From Hohaiivirga grylli (GTDB taxonomy: Bacteria > Pseudomonadota > Alphaproteobacteria > Rhizobiales > Beijerinckiaceae), in NCBI RefSeq assembly GCF_039655745.1, contig NZ_JBBYXI010000002.1, positions 744,001 through 808,000 on the forward strand: 64,000 nucleotides of DNA. Direction: 5' to 3'. The position numbers and the translations under genes were made by a program. The first letter of the stretch is position 1, and each line of letters opens with the position of its first letter. The notes below the pieces were generated by a model that searched no databases, was not told where the DNA came from, and saw nothing but the letters and a program-made list of their open reading frames with translations. Shown here one piece after another: positions 43,035 through 52,011 of the stretch.

Positions 43035-44299
43035 GCTTTAACCTTCACCTGACGACGACCAACCGGCAGGAGGCCCTGTGGACGCCAGATCATCATAATA
43101 ACGAGAATTGCCCCGAAATAGAGCATCCGATATTCAGCAAAACCTGTGCCAGTCGTTACAAGAACGGCAATCAGAATACCACCGACGATAACCCCAAGCA
43201 GTGAGCCCATACCACCGACAACCACGGCAACAAGAATGAGAACAGATTCAAGAAATGTAAAAGCCTCAGGGCTGACAGAGCCCTGCTTGGCAGCAAACAG
43301 CGCACCAGCAACACCGGCGAAACCAGCACCTAATGTAAAGGCTATCAGCTTAAGAGCGGTTGGATTAAGCCCTAAAGAGCGGCAGGCGATCTCGTCTTCT
43401 CTCATTGCTTCAAGCGCGCGCCCAATAGGCATACGTGACACCCTTATGGCGACGAGAACAGCGCAGACGGCAAAGAATATGCCTAGGATATAGAGGTAAT
43501 ATTGCATGTGAATGGTCTGGAACTTCCAGCCCATAATCTGATGGAACGTCTGAACACCTTCCTGAGACGGACGCAATGCCATCTCATAACCAAACACAGA
43601 TGGCTTAGAGACGCCATTCAGACCGCCCGGCCCTCCAAGGAAGTCAATATTCCGGGCAACAAGGCGGATAATCTCGCCGAAACCAAGCGTCACAATTGCC
43701 AGATAGTCACCCCGCAGACGCAGAACCGGGAACCCGAGAACCAGACCAGTAATCGCAGCGAGTACAACCGCAATCGGCAAGCTCTGCCAGAAACCGAGGC
43801 CATAATGAATATTCAGAACAGCATAGGTGTAACCGCCAATGGCATAGAAACCGGCATAACCAAGGTTCAGCAGCCCGGCAAAACCAACGACAATATTCAG
43901 CCCCAACGCCAGAATGACATAAATCATTGCGAGCTGGCCTATTGAGATTTGCGCACGATCACCGAATGCCAGAACAGCAAAAGCCCCAAGAAGAAGCAGA
44001 CATAAAGCCAACTGCTGATGGCGCGGTGTCAGCTCGGGCGTCGTAAACCTGGGCAATCCAGACAGGCCCTTCGACAGGAACGGGCGAATAAGCTGGAAAC
44101 AGAAAACCGCAGCAGCGCCGTAAAGCAGGAAGCTCCACTCATAAGACAGAGACAAAGCGGTTTCTGGCGGACGTGGCGGCTCAATATGCAATGCGAAGAT
44201 CGGCATTAACATGAGAACTGTTAGAATGGCAGCAATCAGGGCATGCTTGATGCTGTCAGCAAAGATATTGCCTTGCCCCGCGTTCTGATAATGAGACAT
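43031..44299 (-). CDS. livM: Branched-chain amino acid ABC transporter permease LivM
   Basis: This is the long LivM-type permease of 422 residues, with several membrane helices. The segment before GLNIVVGFAGLLNLGYAGFYAIGGYTYAVL is an N-terminal extension found in proteobacterial LivM. The coupling region is RAMREDEIACRSLGLNP (in the protein LEAMREDEIACRSLGLN). A run of hydrophobic segments with GVAGALFAAKQGSVSPEAF completes the family picture. It overlaps livH by one base and livG by four, so the operon is translationally coupled. Confidence 0.95.
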   Translation of the reverse strand: MSHYQNAGQGNIFADSIKHALIAAILTVLMLMPIFALHIEPPRPPETALSLSYEWSFLLYGAAAVFCFQLIRPFLSKGLSGLPRFTTPELTPRHQQLALCLLLLGAFAVLAFGDRAQISIGQLAMIYVILALGLNIVVGFAGLLNLGYAGFYAIGGYTYAVLNIHYGLGFWQSLPIAVVLAAITGLVLGFPVLRLRGDYLAIVTLGFGEIIRLVARNIDFLGGPGGLNGVSKPSVFGYEMALRPSQEGVQTFHQIMGWKFQTIHMQYYLYILGIFFAVCAVLVAIRVSRMPIGRALEAMREDEIACRSLGLNPTALKLIAFTLGAGFAGVAGALFAAKQGSVSPEAFTFLESVLILVAVVVGGMGSLLGVIVGGILIAVLVTTGTGFAEYRMLYFGAILVIMMIWRPQGLLPVGRRQVKVKA

Positions 44300-45225
44300 C
44301 AGACTTTCTCCATGCTGGATTTGCCGAGAAGGCCTGTTGGCAGGAAGAGCAGAACGAGGATCAAAAGGCCGAAGGATATCACATCCTTATATTCGGAGCT
44401 CCAGTACCCCTGGGCAAATGTCTCAACAAGGCCGAGAACAAAACCACCCAGCATCGCACCAGGAATTGAACCGATACCGCCAAGAACGGCAGCCGTAAAC
44501 GCTTTCATACCAATGATGAACCCGATGAACGGATTAATCTTGCCCGTGGATTGCCCAACCAGAACACCACCAACGGCAGCCAGCACCGCACCGAGCATGA
44601 AGGTAAAAGAAATAACCCTGTTGGTATCAATGCCAAGCAGATTAGCCATCGACATATCCTGAGAACATGCCCGACATGCCTGCCCCAACCTGGAATGCTT
44701 GATGAACATCGTCAAAGCAACCATCAGGATAACAGTGACAGCAATGATCAGCATGCGTGAATATGAGAACGTGACGTCAAACTGCCCACCAAGGCTGAAT
44801 GACCACGTACCACTCAGGATATCAGGCACCGCCAGATCATAGGCACCCTGCCCCAACGCAACGTAATTCTGTAAGAATACAGAAACGCCAAGGGCAGAGA
44901 TCAGAGGCACCAGACGCGGTGCACCACGAAGTGGCTTATAGGCAACCTGCTCAACCGCATAACCATACAAACCGGTTACAGCAGCTGAAATCAGAAGCGC
45001 TGAGCCGAGAATGACGGGAACAGGTAAACCACTGGCTGCACCAAAAGCAGTAAGAACAACAAGCCCGACATAGGCACCGATCATATAGATCTCACCGTGA
45101 GCAAAGTTGATCATTCCGACAATGCCGTAGACCATCGTGTAACCAATGGCGATCAGAGCATAAATCGCTCCAATACTCAGACCATTAATCAGCTGCTGAA
45201 AAAATTGAGAAAGAAAATCTGTCAT
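44299..45225 (-). CDS. livH: Branched-chain amino acid ABC transporter permease LivH
   Basis: LivH (308 residues, about eight membrane helices) is the first permease of the livHMGF unit. Family stretches are GAIYALIAIGYTMVYGIVGMINFAHGEIYMIGAY in part, PLRGAPRLVPLISALGVSVFLQNY, RACSQDMSMANLLGIDTNRVISFTF and KAFTAAVLGGIGSIPGAMLGG. The livJ gene lies 180 bases upstream on the same strand; a hairpin lies in between. Confidence 0.95.
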   Translation of the reverse strand: MTDFLSQFFQQLINGLSIGAIYALIAIGYTMVYGIVGMINFAHGEIYMIGAYVGLVVLTAFGAASGLPVPVILGSALLISAAVTGLYGYAVEQVAYKPLRGAPRLVPLISALGVSVFLQNYVALGQGAYDLAVPDILSGTWSFSLGGQFDVTFSYSRMLIIAVTVILMVALTMFIKHSRLGQACRACSQDMSMANLLGIDTNRVISFTFMLGAVLAAVGGVLVGQSTGKINPFIGFIIGMKAFTAAVLGGIGSIPGAMLGGFVLGLVETFAQGYWSSEYKDVISFGLLILVLLFLPTGLLGKSSMEKV

Positions 45226-45350
45226 CGTACCCCATCTGACACATCACGGTCGTAACAGGCAAGACTATTAGGCTCAAACTATGGGGAGAAGCATCATTAA
45301 AATACAGGCCAATATGGCCTAATGCCCCATCCAAATAACTCAATAAAATT

Positions 45351-45387
45351 CAAGAAAAGCGTTGGCAGCAATATACCGCCAACGCTT
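45351..45387 (-). terminator. Hairpin between livJ and livH (partial terminator or stabiliser)
   Basis: The stem AAGCGTTGGC/GCCAACGCTT with an 11-base loop lies 18 bases after the livJ stop on the minus strand, followed by TTCTTG. The T-tract is imperfect, so read-through into livHMGF is likely. Such hairpins let the binding protein be made in excess over the membrane parts; this is inference. Confidence 0.6.
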
Positions 45388-45404
45388 CTTGTATTAGTCA
45401 GGAC

Positions 45405-46532
45405 TTAAGGAGCAGGAACGCGTGAACCGTCCTTCTTTGTTTCATAGATAACGAACTTAAAGTTGGTCAGATCGCCCTTCTTATCGAATCCAATCTTACC
45501 AATTGGCGTATTGAAGGTGTTGCCATGAATGTATTCAGCAACTTCAACAGAATCCTCTGACTTTGCGCCTTTGATTGCATCAGCAATAACGACAACCGCA
45601 CTGTAAGCTGGCAGCTGGAAGGTACCGGAAGCATCACGGTTCTTTGTCTTGAACTGCTCAACAATCTTGGCATTTTCAGGATCAGCCGAGAAGTCGGCAG
45701 GCAATGTCATCAGTGTGCCTTCAACAGCCGCACCCGCAATAGACGCAAGAGCACTATTGGCAATACCTTCTGGCCCCATAAACGTTACATTGAGCCCCTG
45801 CTCACGAGCCTGACGCTCAAGCAGGCCAAGTTCCGGGTGATAACCACCAAAATAAACGAAATCGACGCCACTTGATTTCAGCTTGGTAATCAAAGCTGAA
45901 TAATCACTTTCGCCAGCATTCAGGCCTTCGAACAGAACAACCGGAACCTTTGCCTCATCCAGTTTGGCTTTCACAACGGAAGCAAGTCCCTGACCATAAG
46001 ACTGTTTGTCATGGACAATCGCGATATTCTTCCACTTGCCTTTAGAGACAATGTACTCAGCCGCAATTGGGGCCTGCTGGTCATCACGACCAATACTGCG
46101 GAAAATGCTGTGACGCAGCTTAGCCTCTGTCAGCACCGGAGCAGTGGATGATGGGGTAATCATAACAATTCCCTCACCATCATAGATGTCAGCGGCAGGA
46201 ATTGTTGAACCCGAGCAAACATGGCCAACAACAAACTTGATGCCATCACTGACAATTTTATTAGCAACTGTCACAGCCTGCTTTGGCTCGCAGGCATCAT
46301 CATAGAGCACAGCCTCAAGTTTCTTGCCATTAACACCACCAGCGGCATTAATTGCTTCAATAGCAGTAATATAGCCTTCCTGAACCATATCACCATATTG
46401 CTTAACAGAGCCTGTCATCGGACCAGCAAAGGCAATCTTGATGGTTTCTTCGGCCATGGCAGAACCCGACATGCCGAGAACAAATGCGGCAGACATTGCC
46501 AGAGCAAACTTCTTTGCTTTCAAAATCTTCAT
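45405..46532 (-). CDS. livJ: Leu/Ile/Val-binding periplasmic protein
   Basis: This 375-residue type I periplasmic binding protein has a signal peptide (cleaved after about residue 27, SAMAEE) and two Rossmann-like lobes. Family marks are IKIAFAGPMTGSVKQYGDMVQEG, INAAGGVNGKKLEAVLYDDACEPKQAV and VGHVCSGSTIPAADIYDGEGI, where a cysteine pair (CEPK and CSGS) fits the conserved LivJ disulfide. It delivers branched-chain amino acids to LivHMGF. Specificity towards Leu/Ile/Val over other amino acids is inferred from the family. Confidence 0.94.
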   Translation of the reverse strand: MKILKAKKFALAMSAAFVLGMSGSAMAEETIKIAFAGPMTGSVKQYGDMVQEGYITAIEAINAAGGVNGKKLEAVLYDDACEPKQAVTVANKIVSDGIKFVVGHVCSGSTIPAADIYDGEGIVMITPSSTAPVLTEAKLRHSIFRSIGRDDQQAPIAAEYIVSKGKWKNIAIVHDKQSYGQGLASVVKAKLDEAKVPVVLFEGLNAGESDYSALITKLKSSGVDFVYFGGYHPELGLLERQAREQGLNVTFMGPEGIANSALASIAGAAVEGTLMTLPADFSADPENAKIVEQFKTKNRDASGTFQLPAYSAVVVIADAIKGAKSEDSVEVAEYIHGNTFNTPIGKIGFDKKGDLTNFKFVIYETKKDGSRVPAP

Positions 46533-46712
46533 AGTGTTTCCCCGTTAAAACGCAAAAGCGTAGAGAATTCAGACAGCCCGAGACATTAAGGCTAAATTCG
46601 TTTGGAATTACAGCCTGCTAGACCTCAAGTGTCAAGCCATCAGACATTAATCTAAAGGTGGGTGTGAACTATTTTCATCTGCTGCATAAATCTGAGAGTT
46701 TAAAAAGAAGAG

Positions 46713-47423
46713 TTATTGTTTTTTTATGCGGTGGTGAACTGCAGCCTGCACTTCAGAGGCAAACTGCCGACGCCACATAACAAAGATGACAGCAACAGTT
46801 GCAAGCATCAGGGCATATGCGCTGATAAACCAGCTTAAGTAAGCCAGAGCAAAGAAAAAGGCGCGTTGTCCGCGGTTGAAATGTCGCCCACCGACCGTAT
46901 TCATACGGGCAGCCCTCTCGGCTGCTTCATAGGCCGCCTCCTTATCTTCATCCGTTGATTGTCCAAAACGGATAACAGGAACAGCTCCAACCAAAATCGC
47001 GGCATAATTAAAAATGCGATATGCCCATGAAAATTTGAAAAAGGTGTAGATGAAAATAACTGTCAGGCCAAAAACCCGAACCTCCCAGCCCAGACGGTTC
47101 ATTTCCTCACCAAAGGGAAAACTGCTCATGACACCCAGGACTTCATCAGTTGAGCGAAACAATGTCAGTGACGCACCGATTGCCAGCAATGAAGTTGAAG
47201 CAAAAAATGCAGCACCGTTCTGAAGAGTGGCCATGATCGTCGTGTCAACAACACGATTATCCCGAACAACCAGCTGCTGCATCCATGTCTGCCGATAGCC
47301 ATCCATAGTCTGGTTGAGGCTTTTCCGGGCGGTATTACGCTCGAGAATGATGTTATATCCGAACCAGGAAGCAAAGAAGATGATCAGAGCAAGAACATCA
47401 ACATGCGTAAGACCAAGAATCAT
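46713..47423 (-). CDS. DUF599 membrane protein
   Basis: The 236-residue protein has four or five hydrophobic segments, starting with ALIIFFASWFGYNIILE. It matches DUF599 in RKSLNQTMDGYRQTWMQQLVVRDNRVVD, TTIMATLQNGAAFFASTSLLAIGA and FNRGQRAFFFALAYLSWFISAYAL. The family is common in proteobacteria and of unknown function. It follows pccA on the minus strand, separated by the pccA terminator, so it has its own promoter. Confidence 0.88.
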   Translation of the reverse strand: MILGLTHVDVLALIIFFASWFGYNIILERNTARKSLNQTMDGYRQTWMQQLVVRDNRVVDTTIMATLQNGAAFFASTSLLAIGASLTLFRSTDEVLGVMSSFPFGEEMNRLGWEVRVFGLTVIFIYTFFKFSWAYRIFNYAAILVGAVPVIRFGQSTDEDKEAAYEAAERAARMNTVGGRHFNRGQRAFFFALAYLSWFISAYALMLATVAVIFVMWRRQFASEVQAAVHHRIKKQ

Positions 47424-47490
47424 CGCTCACCCTCTGAATTTTTCTAATTACTAACAAATCATCAGAGAATTAGCATCTATTTGCAGAAAT

Positions 47491-47517
47491 AAAAAAGCCG
47501 GAGAAAATCTCTGGCTT
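47491..47517 (-). terminator. Intrinsic terminator of pccA
   Basis: On the minus strand AAGCCAGAGA pairs with TCTCCGGCTT (one G-T wobble) around a 3-base loop and runs into TTTTATTT. It lies 21 bases after the pccA stop. Confidence 0.8.
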
Positions 47518-47537
47518 CTCTGGAAAATCATTATTGA

Positions 47538-49544
47538 TCAGGCTGTAAACTCGAGGATTTCAGCATCCACAGCCAAGCTATCTCCCTCACGGGCAAATAT
47601 TTTGGCTATAGTTCCATCTCTTTCAGAACGGAGGATATTTTCCATTTTCATTGCTTCAACAATGCACAATGGATCACCCTGTTTGACCTCAACACCTTCT
47701 GTGACAAACACACTCTTGACGAGGCCAGGCATCGGGCAAACAACCTGCTTGCTACTGGTATTATCCTGTCGTTCAGGCATAAAGCGCATCAGCTTCGCGG
47801 CAGAGGCGCGATAAATGACAATATCAGCACTACAACCACCATGCATCACGCGAGAGCCATTCAGAACGGGGCGTATCTGAGCAAACACAACATCGCGGTC
47901 AATATGCCCTGCCCAGACAGGATTACCCGGTTGCCATGCTGAAATGACACGGACAGGTTCTCCGTCAATAGAGATCAGCAGAGTTTGCTGGCGCTCCTCA
48001 ACTTTTACAGAATAGCTCTGCTTTCCGAGAATAGCGACGCGATTCTGCTCAACTTTCAGAGCCCCAGCCGGGCGAATGCTCTTTGAGACCTCACGCTTAC
48101 GTTGATTGTGAACATGCTCGGCAGCAACGGCAATAGCAATGAACTGGCGAGCCATATCCCCTTCAGGAAGTGCCGGCTTATATCCCTCCGGGAATTCTTC
48201 TGCCAGCAGATTGGTCGAGAGTTCCCCAGATAGCCAACGAGGATGGTTCATCAATGCTGCAAGGAAGGCAATATTTGGCCGAACCCCTTCAATAGCAAGT
48301 GAATCAAGAGCTTGTCGCTGTGCCTGAATCGCTTCAAGCCGAGTTGGCGCATGGGTGATCAGTTTGGCAATCATCGGATCATAATAGACCGAGATTTCAC
48401 CACCCTCTTCCACACCACTATCTGTTCTGACTGTGACACCATCAGCATTCACATCGCTTTCTGGTTCACGGTAGATAGTCAAGCGCCCGGTTGAAGGCAG
48501 GAAGTTGCGTGTTGGATCTTCCGCATAAATCCGGCTCTCAATAGCCCAGCCTTTAAAGTGAATGTCACTTTGCGCATAACTGAGCTTCTCGCCGTAAGCG
48601 ATACGGATCATCTGTTCGACAAGATCAACACCGGTAATCATTTCTGTAACCGGATGCTCAACCTGCAAACGTGTATTCATTTCCAGAAAATAGAATGACT
48701 TATCCTGCCCGGCAACAAACTCAACCGTACCGGCAGAATCGTAATCAACGGCTTTTGCCAGAGCAATGGCCTGATCAGCCATCTTCTGACGCGTTTCCTC
48801 ATCAAGCAGAACACTCGGGGCCTCTTCGATGACCTTCTGGTTACGGCGCTGAATAGAGCACTCTCTTTCACCCAGATGGATAATATTGCCGTGCTTATCA
48901 CCGAGAATTTGTATTTCGATATGACGTGGGTTCGTAATGTATTTTTCAACGAAGATACGGTCATCAGCAAATGAATTAGCAGCCTCAGAACGGGCAAGCT
49001 TAAAGTTCTCTGCCATTTCCTCAGGGCCGTTTACAATACGTATCCCCTTACCGCCACCGCCAGCAGAAGCTTTGATCATGACTGGATAGCCAATTTCCTC
49101 AGCAATGGTAATTGCGTGTTGCGGGCTCTCTATGACACCCATAAAACCAGGAACTGTCGAGACACCTGCTGCTGCTGCCAAGCGTTTTGACTCGATCTTG
49201 TCGCCCAGCGCAGAAATTGCTCTCGCACTTGGGCCAATAAATGTAATACCTGCCTGTTTTAAAAGTTCAGGAAATTCGGCTCGCTCAGACAAAAACCCAT
49301 AACCCGGGTGAACAGCCTCGGCTCCAGTCTCCTTACAGGCCTCAATAATTCTATCCATATTCAGATATGATAAGGCAGATGGAGCTGGCCCAATCATGAC
49401 AAACTCATCGGCCATTTCAACGTGCATAGCATCACGATCAGCCTCAGAGCATACCGCTACAGTTTTGATCCCCATTTTGCGTGCCGTCTTAATAATTCGG
49501 CATGCTATTTCACCACGGTTCGCGATTAATATTTTTTTGAACAT
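47538..49544 (-). CDS. pccA: Propionyl-CoA carboxylase alpha subunit (biotin-containing)
   Basis: This 668-residue protein fuses a biotin carboxylase (MFKKILIANRGEIACRI start, KASAGGGGKGIR, GERECSIQRRNQK, EMNTRLQVEHPVTEM) to a middle BT region and a C-terminal biotinyl domain with VEAMKMENIL, where Lys633 is the biotin site. With PccB it carboxylates propionyl-CoA to methylmalonyl-CoA, used in degradation of Val, Ile, Met and odd-chain acids. Methylcrotonyl- or acetyl-CoA carboxylase alpha subunits look alike; the length and the pccB partner nearby favour propionyl-CoA. It is on the minus strand, separated from pccB by the unrecognised 140-residue gene and a terminator. Confidence 0.92.
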   Translation of the reverse strand: MFKKILIANRGEIACRIIKTARKMGIKTVAVCSEADRDAMHVEMADEFVMIGPAPSALSYLNMDRIIEACKETGAEAVHPGYGFLSERAEFPELLKQAGITFIGPSARAISALGDKIESKRLAAAAGVSTVPGFMGVIESPQHAITIAEEIGYPVMIKASAGGGGKGIRIVNGPEEMAENFKLARSEAANSFADDRIFVEKYITNPRHIEIQILGDKHGNIIHLGERECSIQRRNQKVIEEAPSVLLDEETRQKMADQAIALAKAVDYDSAGTVEFVAGQDKSFYFLEMNTRLQVEHPVTEMITGVDLVEQMIRIAYGEKLSYAQSDIHFKGWAIESRIYAEDPTRNFLPSTGRLTIYREPESDVNADGVTVRTDSGVEEGGEISVYYDPMIAKLITHAPTRLEAIQAQRQALDSLAIEGVRPNIAFLAALMNHPRWLSGELSTNLLAEEFPEGYKPALPEGDMARQFIAIAVAAEHVHNQRKREVSKSIRPAGALKVEQNRVAILGKQSYSVKVEERQQTLLISIDGEPVRVISAWQPGNPVWAGHIDRDVVFAQIRPVLNGSRVMHGGCSADIVIYRASAAKLMRFMPERQDNTSSKQVVCPMPGLVKSVFVTEGVEVKQGDPLCIVEAMKMENILRSERDGTIAKIFAREGDSLAVDAEILEFTA

Positions 49545-49700
49545 AGGCCATTCCGTCTGTTGTTGTGCAGGCAGAAAGCAGCACTGCCTCCCAAGCAGTA
49601 CTGCGTCCCAGTAACATCAATCTTGTAGCAAGATCGAAGCGCTGCGAACAGATCATTCCGGCCATTTTAGCCGAAAGAACAGCAAGCCATAAGTATATGA

Positions 49701-50123
49701 TTATGCAGCTGTACGGACGTCCAATGCGTGCAAATCAGAGGTAAATCCCTTAGCAAACCGACGCAAGTATTCATCGACACAATGCGTTTCGGAAACAATA
49801 GCTGCTGCAATTCGAAAAGCACGCTCTGTCGGGACACCAATATCAAGGGAAGAGATCAGCCAACTGACGTAATCATGGGAGAGCATACCACCCGTGGAAA
49901 CGGTCTGGCGTAAAGTAAATGAAAGCAATGCCTTAACCAGAAAATCGCCCCAGGCCTCAGGAACATGAACCAAACGATCGAGCGCAATCAGCGCATCGGC
50001 CTCTGAACGATTTGAAATTCCTTCACGACAGATTTCCTCACGTAGCAAAGCTACGTCTGCATCATCGATATTCCCCTTATCGATCATACGGTCAATGAAA
50101 ATGCGTAAAGAACTGCCAATCAT
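49701..50123 (-). CDS. Hypothetical protein between pccB and pccA
   Basis: The 140-residue protein was not recognised. It has no signal peptide or membrane segment, begins MIGSSLRIFIDRMIDKGNIDDADVALLREEI and looks mainly helical, with charged helices (RSEADALIALDRLVHVPEAW) and two hydrophobic helices. The stretch DVALLREEICREGISNRSEADALIALDRL resembles a TerB-like helical pair, but this is weak. Its frame is the only sensible one in the gap and its codon pattern fits neighbouring genes. It lies within the pcc locus and may affect PccAB or be unrelated. The pccB terminator separates it from pccB, so it likely has its own promoter. Confidence 0.7.
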   Translation of the reverse strand: MIGSSLRIFIDRMIDKGNIDDADVALLREEICREGISNRSEADALIALDRLVHVPEAWGDFLVKALLSFTLRQTVSTGGMLSHDYVSWLISSLDIGVPTERAFRIAAAIVSETHCVDEYLRRFAKGFTSDLHALDVRTAA

Positions 50124-50262
50124 TTAAACTCTCCGGTCCCCTTCTCGTACCTGACACCATCTCACCACCGACAGAAAACTAAAAGGTTAACGCCAGAGAG
50201 CTTCATTGCAGTGCGGTTAACCGACCCTCACTTTCTTTGGTTTCCAAATTATTATCAGCATG

Positions 50263-50292
50263 AAAAAAGCGGCACCCTGAAGGTGCCGCTTT
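50263..50292 (-). terminator. Intrinsic terminator of pccB
   Basis: The stem AAAGCGGCACC/GGTGCCGCTTT with loop CTGAA, read on the minus strand, is followed by TTTCATG with a T-run. It lies 22 bases after the pccB stop. Confidence 0.85.
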
Positions 50293-50314
50293 CCTTGAAG
50301 TAAAATAACTACCC

Positions 50315-51847
50315 TTACAAAGGCAGGTTATCATGCTTGCGCCAAGGCTTTTCAATCTGTTTGGAGCGCAACATCGCCAAGGCGCGTGAAATACGACAAC
50401 GCGTTGAATGAGGCTTGATCACATCATCAATATAACCCCGCTCAGCCGCAACGAATGGCGACATAAAGCGTTCTTCATATTCGGCTGTGCGTTCGCTGAT
50501 CTTTTGAGGATCATCAAGGTCAGAGCGGAAGATAATCTCAACGGCACCTTTTGCACCCATTACCGCAATCTGCGCAGATGGCCAAGCATAGTTGATATCA
50601 CCGCCAATATGCTTTGATGCCATAACATCATAAGCACCACCAAAAGCCTTACGCGTAATGATTGTCACCAGCGGAACCGTTGCCTCGGAGTACGCAAACA
50701 ACAGCTTAGCGCCATGCTTGATCAAACCACCGTATTCCTGTGCCGTTCCGGGAAGAAAGCCGGGAACATCAACAAATGTGATAATCGGAATATTAAAACC
50801 ATCACAAAAACGCACGAACCGGGCAGCTTTTCGTGACGCATCGGCATCCAGAACACCAGCCAGCACCATTGGCTGATTAGCCACAATACCAACAGTCCGT
50901 CCTTCAATACGTGCGAAACCCGTTACAATGTTTTTGGCAAAGCTTTCCTGAATTTCAAAGAAATCCCCCTCATCAACAACCTTAAGGATCAGCTCCTTAA
51001 TATCGTAAGGCATATTGGGATTCTCAGGAATGAGCGTATCCAGCGACATATCCATACGGTTTGGATCATCATAGCTCGGCCATTCTGGTGTGCCGTCAAT
51101 ATTGTTCTGTGGCAGGAAGTCCATGAAACGACGCATCTGCAACAACATTTCAATATCGTTGTCATAGGCACCATCAGCTACAGATGACTTGGAAGTATGA
51201 ACTTTTGCCCCTCCAAGCTCTTCAGCCGTGACAGTTTCATTCGTTACTGTCTTGACCACATCAGGGCCGGTCACAAACATGTATGAGCGATCACGAACCA
51301 TAAAGATGAAGTCAGTCATAGCTGGCGAATAAACGTCACCACCGGCACATGGGCCCATGATCAGGGATATCTGCGGAATAACACCGGATGCCAGAACGTT
51401 ACGGCGGAAAACCTCACCATAACCACCCAGCGCTGCCACACCCTCCTGAATCCGGGCACCACCCGCATCAAACAGGCCAATGATAGGAGCTCGCATCCGC
51501 AGCGCCATGTCCTGAATTTTCATAATCTTCTGGGCATGTGTCTCAGAAAGCGAGCCACCAAAAACCGTAAAGTCTTTTGCAAAAATATAGATTGTACGCC
51601 CGTTGATTGTACCCCACCCCGTAACAACACCGTCACCCGGGATACGGCTACCGTCCATACCGAAATCAGAAGAGCGATGTTCGACAAACATATCAAACTC
51701 TTCAAATGTACCGGGATCAAGAAGAACCTCAATACGTTCTCTTGCCGTCAACTTGCCTCGGGAATGTTGGGCATCAATACGCTTTTGTCCACCACCCATG
51801 CGCGCAGATTCACGACGCAATTCCGCTTTTTCGAGGATATTCTTCAT
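50315..51847 (-). CDS. pccB: Propionyl-CoA carboxylase beta subunit (carboxyltransferase)
   Basis: PccB moves the carboxyl group from biotin to propionyl-CoA. The 510-residue protein has the crotonase-type carboxyltransferase halves: RIPGDGVVTGWGTINGRTIYIFAKDFTVFGGSLSETHAQKI in the N-half, IGLFDAGGARIQEGVAALGGYGEVF, IMGPCAGGDVYSPAMTDFIFM, and in the C-half ITFVDVPGFLPGTAQE and RKAFGGAYDVMASKH. The RGKLTARERIEVLLDPGTFEEFD start is typical. The match is PccB rather than MccB. It is upstream of the unknown 140-aa gene and pccA, as in other Hyphomicrobiales. Confidence 0.95.
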   Translation of the reverse strand: MKNILEKAELRRESARMGGGQKRIDAQHSRGKLTARERIEVLLDPGTFEEFDMFVEHRSSDFGMDGSRIPGDGVVTGWGTINGRTIYIFAKDFTVFGGSLSETHAQKIMKIQDMALRMRAPIIGLFDAGGARIQEGVAALGGYGEVFRRNVLASGVIPQISLIMGPCAGGDVYSPAMTDFIFMVRDRSYMFVTGPDVVKTVTNETVTAEELGGAKVHTSKSSVADGAYDNDIEMLLQMRRFMDFLPQNNIDGTPEWPSYDDPNRMDMSLDTLIPENPNMPYDIKELILKVVDEGDFFEIQESFAKNIVTGFARIEGRTVGIVANQPMVLAGVLDADASRKAARFVRFCDGFNIPIITFVDVPGFLPGTAQEYGGLIKHGAKLLFAYSEATVPLVTIITRKAFGGAYDVMASKHIGGDINYAWPSAQIAVMGAKGAVEIIFRSDLDDPQKISERTAEYEERFMSPFVAAERGYIDDVIKPHSTRCRISRALAMLRSKQIEKPWRKHDNLPL

Positions 51848-52011
51848 ACGCTAGTCTCCACAAAGCCTGTTTTAAAGCTTTTCGTCAAATGCCGCGGGTC
51901 CTGACAAGACCATGGGTATATGGCTAACATCAGCGATACCCAGCGTATATCTGACCATAGTGGTAAATAGCGCTATTAAAAGCTAACCTAAATTATTAAG
52001 AAATAAGCATA

